Made by a program: the position numbers and the translations under genes. From Rallus limicola (lineage: Eukaryota > Chordata > Aves > Gruiformes > Rallidae), in NCBI GenBank assembly GCA_022605955.1, contig JAKCOZ010000007.1, positions 17,094,001 to 17,158,000 of the forward strand: 64,000 bases of DNA. The letters run 5' to 3'. Under the pieces are notes generated by a model, which was given only the letters and a program-made list of their open reading frames with translations, did no database searches and was not told the DNA's origin. Below are positions 50,501-60,027 of the stretch, in pieces; positions within the stretch are counted from its first letter, which is position 1, and each line of letters begins with the position of its first letter.

Positions 50501-53346
50501 TGGTTGTGACTCTGATTCATGTATCTCATTAATTGTGTAACACCACAATTCCTTTCTATGGGGAGGGTTTCACTTTGCTCATCTTGATTAACAGGAGTTC
50601 AAGGAGGTTTTCTATTACACCTAGTGCAGTGGGATTATCCTACTGTTTATGAAAACATTGGGATTATTATCTTCTGAGACATCCCCAAATGGCTCAAAAG
50701 TCTCAGAAGTATTATAAATGCAGAGCTCATTGTTCAGTGCTTGGGGTTTTTTTTGGGGCGGTGGAGGGGGGAATTTTTTTTTTTCCTGAGGACAACACCT
50801 GAAACAGAACTCACTCCACACAAAAAAAGCTAATTAAGCCTCCTTGCCTAAGAACTTGTGTTGTTTATTCTTTAACACTCTCTCTATAAAAACTCCTAAT
50901 CCCCTCCCCTGTTCTCACTAAGCAAAAAGCAGCATTTAGCCCAGAGCTGATCGATGTGTGGATTTACCAGGTGCTTCAAACAGTATGTAACAGCTAAGTT
51001 CTGCCTGTTGCTCCTGCACTGGGGCATTAGTTGGGATTTATCTCTTACCGTCCAGCTGACAGGTCTCATGAGGTCTATAGGATGTATCTTATTTCTGTGT
51101 TATTTACAATACTTCCCGCTGGCCTTAAAGTTAGACAAAAGCTCCCACAGTAAATGCGGAAGGATGGAGGACTGAAGTAGATACAGTATGACAGATCACA
51201 TAATTCTTTTCTTTCTCTAGGAAACATCCATAAAGTCATAAATGAAGTCTGACTGGGGTTTAGAACTCTCTTGTTAGAAAAGGTTTGTTTTACCTTTTTT
51301 TTAACATTTATGGCTTTTTTTTTTTTTTTTTTTTTAGTACCTGTGCTTTCCCGTATCTTGCTCGAGGACTCTGTGGATATTGATTCACTAACGCTTCAAA
51401 GGCCCTTAGAGCTTCTTCAACTTTTCCCTGGAAAGTACAGATATTTATCAGCAATTCTATCTAATAAAAATGCCAAAGAACACATGACCTAATAATGTAT
51501 CAGTCTCCCCACTTATAAACAAAACATGCAGACTGAACCAACAGTTTTCACTCATATTTTTTTCTGACATTGCCTGTTTATTTCCATGGTTAAAATTAAT
51601 ACCTTTTGTTCTGTTGTATTCATCTTCCCTTGGATGACTAGAGGAAAAAAATGCTGCCTATCTAAAAACATAAATATTGTATTGCTAATAACAAAATGCA
51701 AACTAAATTTAAGAGAACAGGAAAGAAGTTCCAGACATATGTGGAAATTTCCTCTCTGCTTACCTCACATGATGAACAGTATCATTACTACAGTTCTTTT
51801 AGGGGAAATACTATAGCCTCATCCATAGTATGTACCTGTTATCTCCCAATGTTTTGCATAACAATGTCCCTCAGGACACCTCACCTGTGCTTTGTGTCTC
51901 TTCCCTGTTAGATACAAAGTTGGAACATAACTACAGTATTCTCCTGATTGATGCTCACTAGGATGATGTAAGGATGGAAGTTGGGAAGAACCAGCTGCAC
52001 CATTAAACAGGAGCGAAACACAGCTCGGCAACATTTGGCATCAGATCTTGCTGCCACTTCCAACTCTTACAGCTTCCTAAATAGAAGTGGATTATTACAC
52101 AGAACTGTCCTGCTATCTTCAAATATTATGTATGTCTTATTAGTTGCTAAATTTATCCAGCTTCCTGCAAGACAAGTATGATTGTCTGCAACCCAAGAGA
52201 AACAGGCATGAAGAGAGTTAGCCAACTGACCCTATAGGCTCATCAAAAGTTTCTGTTATGTCTTTCTCTGATCAGCCAACAAGAAGCATGAAAATGCTTA
52301 TTTCTGTATTCTAACACATAAACAAAGTTCCTATTGAAATGCAGCAGCAGTGATAGTCTGAGGTTAGAGCTCTCTATGTAGGAGCCCTTCAGCCTCATCA
52401 CAGGCTTAGAGGAACTCTGGGGCTGCACATATGGCAACATAAAGCACAGGCAGTCTTCTGAAAATCATGAATAATCCTAGATCTACAGTCACCAAAATGG
52501 CTTTTATCCTACTGCACTGAAAATAGTGTATCATTGCTCAGCCACCTCAAATCCAGGGTACAAAAAAGACCTGCAGCTGTTCTCCATGTGCTAGGGCTGT
52601 CTGTGAGGCATAACAGAGGTTTTAGTATAACAGAGGTTTTACAAGATTTGCTTCCAAAAGAATTAAGATGTCTCATTTCTAACAGTCACATAATCTTACT
52701 TCACTATTTAATCTTCTATCTGGAAATGGGACATGTCTGCAAAGGTCTTGTTTTCTGAAATAACTCAAAAGAATAACATTGGAAGTTATCAGATAAGATG
52801 ACTGAAGAGGTTTTGTTGTCAGGGATTTTGGTTTGTTTTTTTCGTAGTCAAGTTATTAAATTCAGAGCTAACGGAATTGTTTGATTGATGTTAAGGACTT
52901 ACTGTCACTGGTGAGAAGCAGTAACATCCCCAAACAGCTGCATGGGCACAAAGACATAAGGCACACACAGAGTTCCCCAGAAACACCACCTACTACAAAT
53001 ATTTACACCTGATGCTCACAAAGCACATGAACACTTACTGAGAGATCCATATCAATGCACTTATATTAAAAAATTTAAGACAAACTATCCAGGAGAAACA
53101 AAACTTGGAGGACAAACATGCACTGACTATTTAATTTTAAAAAGTTAATTACACAGAAAGTAATCTAAAAGTAATTCTCTCTCTTTCAGAGTTACTTTTT
53201 ATTTTATTCATGTTTTGTCCACTGTCCACAGTCCTGCATGAAACATTAAAAACTTACTTTTTTGCGTAGTTTTTCTGCAGCATCTAGTTCAGCTTTAATG
53301 GTTTTATCAAACTTGTTTAAGAGCTTTGGCTTCTTCTTCTTCTTAG
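17424..53346 (-). CDS. ASPH: Aspartyl/asparaginyl beta-hydroxylase, 3' part of gene (11 exons)
   Basis: Joining the eleven exons listed separately gives an unbroken frame of 433 whole codons plus two bases of a codon begun upstream, ending in TAA. All introns are GT-AG. ASPH is a type II membrane enzyme of the endoplasmic reticulum. It uses Fe(II), O2 and 2-oxoglutarate to hydroxylate specific Asp or Asn residues in EGF-like domains with unusual disulfide pairing (family knowledge). The order visible here is lysine-rich hinge, TPR-like helical repeats, then the dioxygenase fold. Both iron-binding histidines (WPHTG and FEHEVW), the 2-oxoglutarate arginine in [12 protein letters not shown] and the CKSVPKTC cysteine pair are intact, so the encoded enzyme should be active. 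The membrane anchor, EF-hand and acidic exons shared with junctin, junctate and humbug are outside the window. Similarity to mammalian ASPH is very high throughout. Confidence 0.97.
18532..19420 (-). mobile_element. Old CR1 LINE, reverse orientation
   Basis: It begins TAGAATCACAAAATAATATAGG, followed by GTTGGAAGAAACCTTGGAAGG, and later shows reverse-complement CR1 segments: the CTGAGCTTCTCCTCATGTGTTG region, AACCTCAAACTGGAAACAGTG-like and CATGTTCAACTCAACCCCAAGG. The far end is approximate. Many stops and indels show an ancient inactive copy. It is in sense with ASPH. Confidence 0.75.
20365..20515. repeat. G/T-rich low-complexity tract
   Basis: The + strand has repeated runs of 3-7 G separated by T runs, plus a short GTT repeat (TTGTTGTTGTTG). 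Several G-runs lie close enough to fold into a G-quadruplex on the + strand, which is the template strand for ASPH. The long lysine- and proline-rich open frames read from it are composition artefacts. Confidence 0.85.
23238..23371 (-). CDS. ASPH: ASPH exon, dioxygenase core with first iron ligand
   Basis: 134 nt, entered in phase 0 after TTCTTGCAG and left in phase 2 at CAG|GTATGG. The peptide begins [20 protein letters not shown] and continues [32 protein letters not shown] holds the first iron-binding His, and the [10 protein letters not shown] strand is the core of the double-stranded beta-helix. The donor and the next acceptor rebuild an Arg codon. Confidence 0.97.
23796..24701 (+). mobile_element. 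CR1 LINE, upstream half (ORF2 remnant)
   Basis: Degenerate ORF2 sequence is readable: ATGGTGGAGTTCAGGATCATG, the GAGCATGCAGGGATCAGGTTAG segment, AAATACATCAGCAGTTAAAGG, and CTTCAAGAAGGACAAGGAGG leading to CCTGGAAACAAGCCATTTCC. The last corresponds to the start of the reverse-transcriptase region. Multiple stops and frame breaks make it non-functional. The sequence is cut exactly by the LTR at 24702 and resumes at 25686. It is antisense to ASPH. Confidence 0.8.
24702..25680 (+). mobile_element. Solo LTR of an endogenous retrovirus, nested in CR1
   Basis: A 979-bp non-coding block interrupts otherwise continuous CR1. It starts TGTGATGG and ends CATGACA, the TG...CA termini of an LTR. It is flanked by CAAAC (24697-24701) and CAGAC (25681-25685), a 5-bp target duplication with one mismatch. 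An AATAAA lies at 25622-25627, about 55 bases from the 3' end, as expected for an LTR poly(A) signal. No internal gag, pol or env sequence is present, so the provirus was reduced to one LTR by recombination. A 5-bp duplication suits an ERVL-like or gammaretrovirus-like origin, but the family is not assigned. Confidence 0.75.
25681..26795 (+). mobile_element. CR1 LINE, downstream half to 3' end
   Basis: CR1 resumes at ACACATGAAGGAGCAG after the 5-bp duplication. It continues through recognisable segments: GTTTGAAGGTGATAG, AAGTTCTGCACAGGGGAGG, TTTAGCCTGGAGAAGAGAAGG, GGAACAGGTTGCCCAGAGAGG, and ends CCCTTCCCACCGCAACCCTTC without the octamer tail. A 35-base T-rich stretch at 26101-26135 replaces part of the consensus. 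Together with the upstream half it spans about 2.0 kb of element. Open frames on the minus strand here are antisense shadows. Confidence 0.85.
28633..28725 (-). mobile_element. Short reverse CR1 fragment
   Basis: AGGACTTAATCCAACCTCCTGCTCAAAGGAGGG followed by TCAGGTCACTTAGGGC (motifs at 28648-28710) matches the reverse CR1 3' region in a degenerate form. An A-rich run (about 28607-28627) lies beside it. Confidence 0.55.
29015..29106 (-). CDS. ASPH: ASPH exon with the conserved Cys pair
   Basis: 92 nt, entered in phase 1 after TTTTACTAG and left in phase 0 at GGGCAG|GTACCTGG. After GA, which completes a Gly codon, the peptide is [20 protein letters not shown] then [10 protein letters not shown]. 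The two Cys of CKSVPKTC have the same seven-residue spacing as the disulfide near the substrate site in the human enzyme. Confidence 0.96.
29107..30003 (-). other. ASPH: ASPH short intron
   Basis: 897 bases of AT-rich sequence. No repeat family or additional exon was recognised. Confidence 0.85.
30004..30139 (-). CDS. ASPH: ASPH exon, start of the dioxygenase domain
   Basis: 136 nt, entered in phase 0 after CTAAACAG and left in phase 1 at CAACAAG|GTA. The peptide begins [20 protein letters not shown] and continues [25 protein letters not shown]. The DEGL and [10 protein letters not shown] segments are hallmarks of the N-terminal part of the ASPH catalytic domain. Confidence 0.96.
30140..35298 (-). 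other. ASPH: ASPH intron, nothing recognised
   Basis: About 5.2 kb of AT-rich sequence with short homopolymers (C-run then T-run near 34691-34715). No transposon of recognisable family and no further coding exon was seen. Confidence 0.8.
35299..35436 (-). CDS. ASPH: ASPH exon, end of the helical repeats and linker
   Basis: 138 nt, phase 0 at both ends (acceptor CTTTTAG, donor GTGAAG|GTAAGA). The peptide begins [20 protein letters not shown] and continues [47 protein letters not shown] closes the TPR-like region, and LKAQPWWT leads into the catalytic domain. Confidence 0.97.
38660..38960 (-). mobile_element. Possible ancient CR1 fragment, reverse
   Basis: GAGTTGGAAAGGGCATACTC followed later by AATCTTCAGTGATAGAAATTTC resembles the reverse complement of a CR1 3' end at high divergence. 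The match is weak and could be another old LINE or chance. Confidence 0.35.
39905..40019 (+). mobile_element. CR1 fragment, forward arm of an inverted pair
   Basis: CGGTTGGATGTTAGGAAGAGG, GGTGGTCAGGCACTGGAATAGG and CCCAGGAAAGTGGT are forward CR1 3'-region motifs. The fragment ends at GACTGAGTTC, next to a CR1 fragment in the opposite direction. Confidence 0.8.
40020..40190 (-). mobile_element. CR1 fragment, reverse arm of an inverted pair
   Basis: CACCAGCTCCCTGGGCAACC, CTCACCACCCTCATAATG and TCCAATCTAAATCTACCCCC are reverse CR1 motifs covering the same part of the element as the forward arm. The reverse complement of 40024-40101 aligns with about 39916-39990 at roughly 70% identity by eye. 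The two mirror-image open frames of about 100 codons here come from this inversion and are not genes. Confidence 0.8.
40744..40833 (-). CDS. ASPH: ASPH exon, TPR-like region
   Basis: 90 nt, phase 0 at both ends (acceptor TTCTTAAG, donor AAAGAG|GTAGGC). The peptide is [20 protein letters not shown] then [10 protein letters not shown]. The [13 protein letters not shown] helix pair is a TPR motif. The exon joins in frame with YLK upstream and AYKWYELG downstream. Confidence 0.96.
40834..41465 (-). other. ASPH: ASPH short intron
   Basis: 632 bases, AT-rich, with no repeat or exon recognised. Confidence 0.85.
41466..41564 (-). CDS. ASPH: ASPH exon, TPR-like region
   Basis: 99 nt, phase 0 at both ends (acceptor CTCAAACAG, donor CTAAAG|GTATT). 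The peptide is [20 protein letters not shown] then [13 protein letters not shown]. The pattern of a proline turn followed by AKVHYGFIL matches a TPR helix pair in the ASPH lumenal domain. Confidence 0.97.
42184..42681. repeat. 464-bp segment flanked by 17-bp perfect direct repeats
   Basis: TAACAACCCTGCTTTTG occurs at 42184-42200 and again at 42665-42681. The segment between carries an AATAAA and a TTGGCGC stretch near its right end, which recall an LTR R-U5 region. However, TG...CA ends with a short duplication could not be placed. It could be a retroposon with its target duplication, a decayed LTR or a rearrangement. Confidence 0.4.
44002..44716 (+). mobile_element. CR1 LINE 3' region, fairly well preserved
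   Basis: About 715 bases of CR1, beginning near AGAAAAGGACCTGGGGGTATTG. They include AGCCAGCAGTGTGCCCAGGT, the GGAGTGTGTCCAGAGAAGTG segment and GGAGGTTTAGATTGGATATTAGG, and end with CAATGATTCTCTGATCC. A 148-codon open frame (43993-44439) is the C-terminal end of the CR1 ORF2 protein after the reverse transcriptase, so this copy is younger than the others. It is truncated and lacks the catalytic parts. It lies antisense in ASPH. Confidence 0.93.
44985..45125. promoter_or_regulatory. TAAT-rich block with 12-bp palindrome, putative regulatory
   Basis: It contains ATTAATTA, ATTAATCATGAATAT and the perfect palindrome GGCTAATTAGCC at 45087-45098, whose TAATTA core is the classic homeodomain site. 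The density of TAAT cores is high even for AT-rich DNA. Enhancer function is inferred. Confidence 0.25.
45301..45413. repeat. Tandem duplication, 2 x about 57 bp
   Basis: CTTGAAAACAAAAATAGTTC (from 45301) and TTTGAAAATAAAAATAGCTC (from 45358) begin two adjacent copies of a 57-bp period. They match at about 43 of 56 positions by hand count, so the duplication is old. Confidence 0.85.
46903..47039 (-). CDS. ASPH: ASPH exon, TPR-like region
   Basis: 137 nt, entered in phase 1 after CAAATTAG and left in phase 0 at GAAGAG|GTGAGC. After GT, completing a Gly codon, the peptide begins [20 protein letters not shown] and continues [47 protein letters not shown] is a strong ASPH signature and a TPR helix pair. 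Confidence 0.97.
47040..48034 (-). other. ASPH: ASPH intron, nothing recognised
   Basis: 995 bases, AT-rich, with no repeat family or exon recognised. Confidence 0.85.
48035..48185 (-). CDS. ASPH: ASPH exon, helical repeats
   Basis: 151 nt, entered in phase 0 after CTTTCTAG and left in phase 1 at TTTCTTG|GTGAGG. The peptide begins [20 protein letters not shown] and continues [30 protein letters not shown]. It corresponds to the mammalian stretch around EDDLAEKRRSNEVL and KLSLKRRSDRQQFLG. Confidence 0.96.
48186..51340 (-). other. ASPH: ASPH intron with A21 beside the donor
   Basis: About 3.2 kb. The T21 run at 51315-51335 (+ strand) and a G-rich then T-rich stretch at 50742-50785 are the only notable features. 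No transposon or exon was recognised. Confidence 0.8.
51315..51335. repeat. T21 homopolymer next to a splice donor
   Basis: Twenty-one T on the + strand, read as A21 on the ASPH strand. It starts at intron position +6 after the donor of exon 51341-51427. Confidence 0.97.
51341..51427 (-). CDS. ASPH: ASPH exon, first TPR-like repeat
   Basis: 87 nt, phase 0 at both ends (acceptor ACTTTCCAG, donor GCACAG|GTACT). The peptide is [20 protein letters not shown] then PRARYGKAQ. This is a full TPR unit with the usual A/L/F, Y-P and R-Y-G-K-A pattern. The donor is weak beyond GTA and is followed at once by A21. Skipping would keep the frame. Confidence 0.96.
51428..53257 (-). other. ASPH: ASPH intron, nothing recognised
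   Basis: 1.8 kb, AT-rich. It contains a 17-bp imperfect tandem pair (ATAACAGAGGTTTTA twice, about 52609-52642). No transposon or exon was recognised. Confidence 0.8.
53258..53346 (-). CDS. ASPH: ASPH exon, lysine-rich hinge at start of lumenal domain
   Basis: 89 nt, entered in phase 1 after CTTCTAG (the first two bases complete a codon) and left in phase 0 at AAAAAA|GTAAGT. The peptide is [20 protein letters not shown] then DAAEKLRKK. This is the basic segment after the acidic calsequestrin-like region of ASPH and the start of the helical repeats. It is the most 5' ASPH exon recognised in the window. Confidence 0.96.
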
Positions 53347-53837
53347 CTAGAAGAGATTCAAAAAATTCATTACTGCTACTGTATTTCACCGCAATTTTTT
53401 GGAGTAAACTTTAACTAGTGACCAGTACCGTGCTGGTAAAATGTAGGATTTTTTAAAAAGGCAGTTTCAAAATACACTGAAAAGTACTTACAAAAACTAC
53501 TTATTACAAACACAAACTCCAATGTGAAAAAGCAATCACAGCAACATAGAATTTTCATGGGTAAAAGGGACCCTTTCTTCAGTCAAACAAAATAACTTTG
53601 CAGTCAGGTTTTTGATAAAGCATTTTCCATCTCATATAGTCCAGGATTTTTTTTTTTTCTGAAGGGTTCAGTTGACAAGGAAGAACAAAGACAAATTATT
53701 TCTCCACTTTTATATGGTATTATGAGATAAACCGTTACCAGGACTTGCAGGGAAATTCTAAAGCTGTGACTACGTATGTCTACTAAATCCAAAGCAATCA
53801 AAAGAGTTGATAGAAATCATGGTTGCTCAGAGGAGGA

Positions 53838-53948
53838 GGAACTAAAAATTTTATGTGGTCCAGCTTCCTGCTGAAAACAAGTTCAACACTGAAATGTCTG
53901 ATGAAGACCTTGACGTGATGGAGTTCCCACTGCTTAGCAAGCTACCGC
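53838..53948 (-). mobile_element. Possible ancient CR1 fragment, reverse
   Basis: TGGTCCAGCTTCCTGCTGAA followed by CAAGTTCAACACTGAAATG and GATGGAGTTCCCACTGC resembles the reverse CR1 3' region at high divergence. A short CAG-rich stretch follows at 53948-53972. Confidence 0.45.
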
Positions 53949-54980
53949 AGAGCAGCAGAGCAGCAGCAGTGCTGAAGCACATTGTGTGAACTAAATTGCA
54001 TTTGAAGCAAATTGAACTAGATCGTGTCAATTTAAGCAGCTACTTACTTCACAGCAGTTCACTCTTAAACAACATATTTGGTTGCATTAAGTATACTAGA
54101 TGTTAAAAAAGTGCAGATATGGCACTGAAGGATACAACAACAAAGTGCTTTTCTCCACATTTGCTACAGCTAAACTTTGCTTTTGCATTTCATTAGAAAA
54201 ACAAGCAAACTTTGACACAAGTATGGGAAATATATATTGGCTGATACAAGTAACTACTAGTGATATTTATCTGTAATTAGTAGCATATATTTTTGCTTAA
54301 ATTACACATTACTATTTTCCCCCTTCTATGGACAATAAGTCATTAATAGCATGAAGAGAACTAAAATTACTATTGTTTTCTTTGTAGAACTTTAAACAGG
54401 GAATGCTGTAACCAGTCTGTGTAAAGCTAAAACCAAACACCATACAGCTTAACATCACAAAAATGCTGCAATGCTGTAGTGAGGATTTTGGATGAAAAGG
54501 TACTGTAACTTGCTGTGTTCTATTCTGCTTCCCAAGTTCTCAGGTCCAATATTCAGGTACAACAAGAGCCACCAAATGCTACTGGAAGCTGTGCTCACGA
54601 TTCGTTAAAAGATTCTTTCTCTTTGAGACTGACCGTACACAGAGCTTTAGGCAGACAAATCATTTTGTCCATGTAAAACCTCAGAGAAAGGCCAATGCCT
54701 TAGTTAATGCTAAACCAACACTAACCCCACCCAAGCTTTAGAAGATCTCATGAACCTGAGCTGCTTTGGAACAAGATAAAAAACCTTTACTACTTTTGGT
54801 TCCTTCCACATAAGATTTCTACTTTCATGTTCAACACAGAACTCAGACAGCTCTGCAAGCAGAGAGTACTTCTTACATTGCCTTTATAATTTTTCTGCCG
54901 CATTTGCACACACAGTTACATAGATGCTGGTGTTTTTGAGAGGCAGAGGGGGGGATAGAATTTAAGCAGATTTGAAGCTG

Positions 54981-55430
54981 TCATAGAATCATAGAATGTT
55001 CTGTGTTGGAAGGGACTTCAAAGATCATCTAGTTCAAACCCCACTGCCATGGGCAGGGACACCCTCCACTAGATCAGGCTGCCCAAAGCCCCATCCAGCC
55101 TGGCCCTATACACCTCCAGGGATGGGGCTTCCACAGCTTCCCTGGGCAACCTGTTCCAGTGCCTCACCACCTTCACAGGGAAGAATTTAATCCTAACGTC
55201 TAGCCTAAACCTACCCTCTCTCAGGTTAAAGCCATGACCTATCACTACACTCCCTGGTGATCAATCCCTCTCTCACTTCCTTGTAGGACCCTTTTAAATA
55301 TTGGTACACTGCAATTTGGTGTCCCTGGAGCTTTCCCTTCTTTAGGGTGAATGAGCCCAACTCTCCCAGACTGTCTTCATAGGAGACGTGCTCCAGCCCC
55401 TTGATCATCTTTGTGGCCCTACCCTCCTAA
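54981..55430 (-). mobile_element. CR1 LINE 3' end, reverse orientation
   Basis: It begins TCATAGAATCATAGAATG, the reverse of the CR1 tail, and continues TTGGAAGGGACTTCAAAGATC, CCACTGCCATGGGCAGGGAC, CCCTGGGCAACCTGTTCCAG and AGGAGACGTGCTCCAGCCCC. About 450 bases are present, and the low divergence suggests a fairly young insertion. It is in sense with ASPH. Confidence 0.95.
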
Positions 55431-58400
55431 ATTTCATTTACTTACTGACAAAGGTTGTATGAAGCCTTAAGTATAAAAATGTATTAAGTTCTATAAAGGA
55501 AATGTACTAAAGCAGTGGTGCATTAGAATTATATCCCTGTTGATCCTTCTTATAACAGAAGTCAATGTAATTTCCCAAGGCATCCCTTACCAAGATATTC
55601 AGAAGGAAAAAAAAAAGCACCTGACATACAGGAGTTCACTCCTTTTACAAGATAAACCACCAATTCGTGTACTTCAATATGTTGAGTTTGCTCCACTAAA
55701 CACTTCAGGATTTCGTTGCATCCTATGACTTGAAATCAAGCATTTATACTCAGGCACAAAATAAAAGACTTAAGGAACGTAGGTATTGTGGAACTAAACT
55801 GACCAAAGAGATGATTGCTTTTAATATTTTTTTAAATATTAATAGAACAATATAGATTGTTTTCATGTCTTTTGCTCATTCCCCATAGATAATACAGTAA
55901 AGATGCATTTCAATCTGTGGCTGATTCCAGTCCTGCTATATATTACTCATTTTCACAGGAAAATGATGCTTTTACTGCATTTCCATGCAGTTGATGATGA
56001 TAATCATGAAGGAGCACAGCACTGTCTCTGTTCTGGGCATTCATACCTCTTGAATCAGCAAGTCACAAAACCAGCTGTCACCATGACAGCAAGGATACCT
56101 CCAACCCAGGCCTCGAGTCTACAGTGACTAAGAGGTATGGTCAGAAGTTTTCGACATAATGTGACTAGGCCTGAAACAAACAATCCCTAACATGCAAACA
56201 GTTTGTTGTGGTTTGTGGTTTGTTTTTTTTTTTTTTCCCTTTTTGATAGCTCATTTTTACAAGAAACCATTGCTATGCCTAAGATCTGTCTTGCACAACA
56301 ATAGTTATGGATGAACCCAGAAGCATCAATCCAAGAGCCAATATAAGCAAGTGTCCCTGAGAACTTTTTAAATTGTTTGAGCTCCCAGCTGTTACCTGAA
56401 ATTGTCAATTTTATTAGCAGGAAAATTGAGGTACCTCTGGCTACCTCCAGCTTCCAGCTCGACATCAGGACCAAACACTTGGTTTGTTCATGTTCTGTAG
56501 TTCAGAGGTTGTAACATACAAAAAATTACATCTAAATCATCGATTCTCAGTTCTTATGGCACAAAGATAAATCTTTACCTAAGACTGACCAGAACCTGTG
56601 TGTCCAGTAAGAGAGGAAAGCTATTTGTCAGCTTTCTAACTTTCAGTATTCATGGAAAGACGGAGATTCATTTGGTCCTTCTCAAACTTGTTAATCATGG
56701 TAGCAGCAAGGGTCCTTCAAGGTAAAAGAAAGAAGCTTTCCCACCCACAAAGAAACTCTCACTGCCTGTAGGACACAATTCCTTTGAGTTTACAAGGAGC
56801 TGAGACAGAGACAGCTCAGAAGAAAAAGGGAATGAAAATCCTACCAATCTGTGACACAAAGATATGACATCTTTCCCCTCATGTATGACTTTGGTGATGT
56901 GTTGAAAGAACATTTTTGCCACTCCCCCCATTACAAAAAAGTATTATCTTCCCATTTTCAGTACAATTATATATCAGCTCTAGACCAGCAGGAGATCAAT
57001 ATGAAAAGCTGGAAAGGAGCTGTTAACATAAATATTATTCAGCTACTAGGCACCAATATAACACAGTAAACATTATATAACGAGCAATCATTTTCATCTC
57101 CCATTCTGGCCCTATGTTAAAGGATTCACCAGGGAGCTTTTAGTGCAACCATCAAGCATTCCTCTATATTAACCAGATAGCCTGCTATCTCCCTGCAGGG
57201 TTATTTTAATAAATTATCCAGTGCTTCCTCCTAGTGTAATAATCTTTTAGCAGATGTGACCCAATATATTAAATTCAATGCTACAAAGAAGTTAACTTCT
57301 CTATTTTCAGAGGAAAAAACCCAACATGTCATTTTTCTTCAGTGACTTACAGATTTCACCATGTAGCTGAAGTAATGCATGATCACACAGCTGCTAGGGT
57401 GATTTGTAGTCCAAATCTGGTTGAGCATTAAAATGGCAATAATTCTTTTATATATCATACTATGGTCTTGCAAGAATAACACTGAGAATTTTCAATAATG
57501 GCCATGGATGTAAGGATGGGCTGCCTATCTAGGACTGCTGAAAAGTCCCTCAGAGAAAACATTTTCCATTGCCAAAGCAGCAAGGTAGGAGGAAGTCTCG
57601 TAAGAAACTCCATGCTAGTTCCTTCGCTGGAGAATAAGCAATGGCCAGTGATGACAAGCAATTTCCTATCTCCCTTTTGCATTAAGATACAAAAGACAAG
57701 GAAAAAAAAAGAAGGAAAAACATTTTGGAAGTGGTGATGTATTGACTCTGCAGTAAACTTAACTGTGTGCAGTATCATCCAATGAAAGATGATGAAATAG
57801 ATATTTTATACACCTACACTGGCATATGTGTTTTAAAATAGCAGGCATATTTTATGTTTTTATGTTGAAAGGCATCTCATCATCACCAAAAGCAGTAAAA
57901 AAGGAGGACAAGAAGTCCTTTTTCTACAAAGGACAGAGAAATGCCTTTTGAAATATAATGAAAGCACTGCTAGATAATCTTCAGACCACAAGAGCATCAT
58001 GTGAAAAGTAAGGAAAAGTAACCAAATGATTAAAGGTGATTGAATCACTTACTTCTGAAGGATAGTTTAAAATATTTTGTCTTTGTCAGTGTGTGTGGAG
58101 GGGGTAATGTACATCTGAAGAAGCAAGAACAAAGCAGGGAAAGGTAGTAGTACAGAGTTTGCCCCTGGAAAAGGGGTACTTACCACTCTGCAAAAAGTAG
58201 CTACAGAGATGAAAAGAAGAATTTATTTCCTGTATCACCATAGTCAGGACAAGGCATGAAAGGATTAACATTGGTACAGTAGAAAACTTGGTTTGAACAT
58301 CTGGAACTAGTATGTCTGAGCAAGTGCAGTACAACAGATTGCTGAGGATAGTTGTTGAATTCCAATTACTGCAAACTTGTAAGAACAAGCTGTGTAAGCC

Positions 58401-58755
58401 TCTGCCAGGAATGATGCACACACTTGATGAGGCTTTTGGTCAACATAATAGACAAAGTAAACTTCAGGTTCTCATCTAGTCTTTTTTCCTACAATTTCTG
58501 CAATATATTGCTATATCTCAATGTGCTTTGGTGCCAAGACTCTAATTACACAGGGAACTTCCATTTGTTAATTAAAGAAATTCTCCCAGAAGCTTATTGT
58601 ACCAGTCATCACTGTGTCTGAGATTTCTCCTAGTCCTACCCCAGCAACAGAATATTGAAGTTCAAAGCTAAATGGATGGGTTGCAGATTGTCTAACAACC
58701 ATGCTTTTATGTTCTGCAGCTTGTATTCAACCATTAATCTTCTGTTCATCTCCTT

Positions 58756-58851
58756 TCACAGAATCACAAAACATTAGGAGTTGGAAGGGACTTTGAAAGA
58801 TCATCTAGTCCAACCCCCCTGCCAAAGCAGGATCACCTAGACTAAATCACA
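58756..58851 (-). mobile_element. CR1 LINE 3' tail, reverse orientation
   Basis: TCACAGAATCACAAAACATTAGG, then AGTTGGAAGGGACTTTGAAAG and AGTCCAACCCCCCTGCCAAAG, is a truncated CR1 3' end like that at 7701-7800. Confidence 0.88.
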
Positions 58852-60027
58852 TGTCTCTTCTCCAACCTCTCCCCTTCTCAACCTTGATGCCCTACCACAT
58901 TTCTTACTTTCCATTCATAGACTCATTCACAATCTGTTCCTTGGCCCAGATCTTCCTATTTATCCCCAACCTCTTTGTAGATACTGATCTTCTACACACT
59001 TGTTGCTCATGTTCTTCTTCAAAGGTCTTTCCCCTAAACTCCACTGCCCCACATCCCTGTTACTGCCCATCTACTCTACTGCTACTCTCCATCCCTGCTG
59101 CATAATTCTGAAAATGATTAGGGTTATAAGCAGCCAGAAGATTGACCCAAGGAAAGATGAACACAAGTGCCAAAACTCTCTTCCGTCATGTAATTTACAC
59201 GTGCCCCATAGCAAATGCTGCTAACAGCACACAAGTAAACACTTCACCTGTTTGAAGTGTGATGCAGGACTGTGTTACTTACATGCAAATTATCAGAGCC
59301 TGAACACAAAGTGGTACAACTACTTGGCTCAGCAGCAGTACTGAATGGCATAGCTCTTTGCTTTCCATGTAAAAGTTAATTCGGTCATCACTTGAGATCA
59401 TCACCAGTGCTGTGACAGCTTAAAATTAAGGTTGCTAAGTTTAGATTTCTCTATGTAGTCACCTAAACCTAGATACAATCTTTAGAAATCTAGTCATTAC
59501 AGTGAACAGAGCCTAAAAGGTGAGCTCAGCATGAAGAAAACTAGGCATTTTGCTGAAGGTTCTGCTGACTGTATAGATCCTTACTGTATACAGTGCAATT
59601 GGACACCACACTGGCATGTGCAGCCACATGCAAGAGACCAGAACAGAGTCCCACGCTATTCTCCTCACTCACTGTCGTCACCCCTAGATGACAACTGCTT
59701 GGAAACCAGTAGTGTGAACACTGAAAGACTCAGGAAACTCTTCATTTCTTTCTTTCTGGACCTGATCTCACAGAAAGTTTCAGAGCTGTGAAGGCACAAC
59801 ATGAGGAGAAATTCTGCTCAGGTCTAAAGATCTAGACCAGAATATGTCATCTATTTGAGAAAAGTGGAGATACAGCAGCAAACATGGCCTGGGCAGGGGG
59901 TGAATGATGAAATTTAGTGACCAGGCTGAAACTTTTTTTATTTTTAACTGTTAATACTACATGCTCTTGCTGAAGAAAAAAAAAGCGCACTACATTTGTA
60001 ATAAAAGCTTTTTCTTTCTGGGTTGGA

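Noticed and set aside
58990..59060. Acidic minus-strand reading (FEEEHEQQ) resembling the ASPH acidic region
   Set aside because: No acceptor or donor in a suitable phase frames it, and the resemblance is short enough to be chance.
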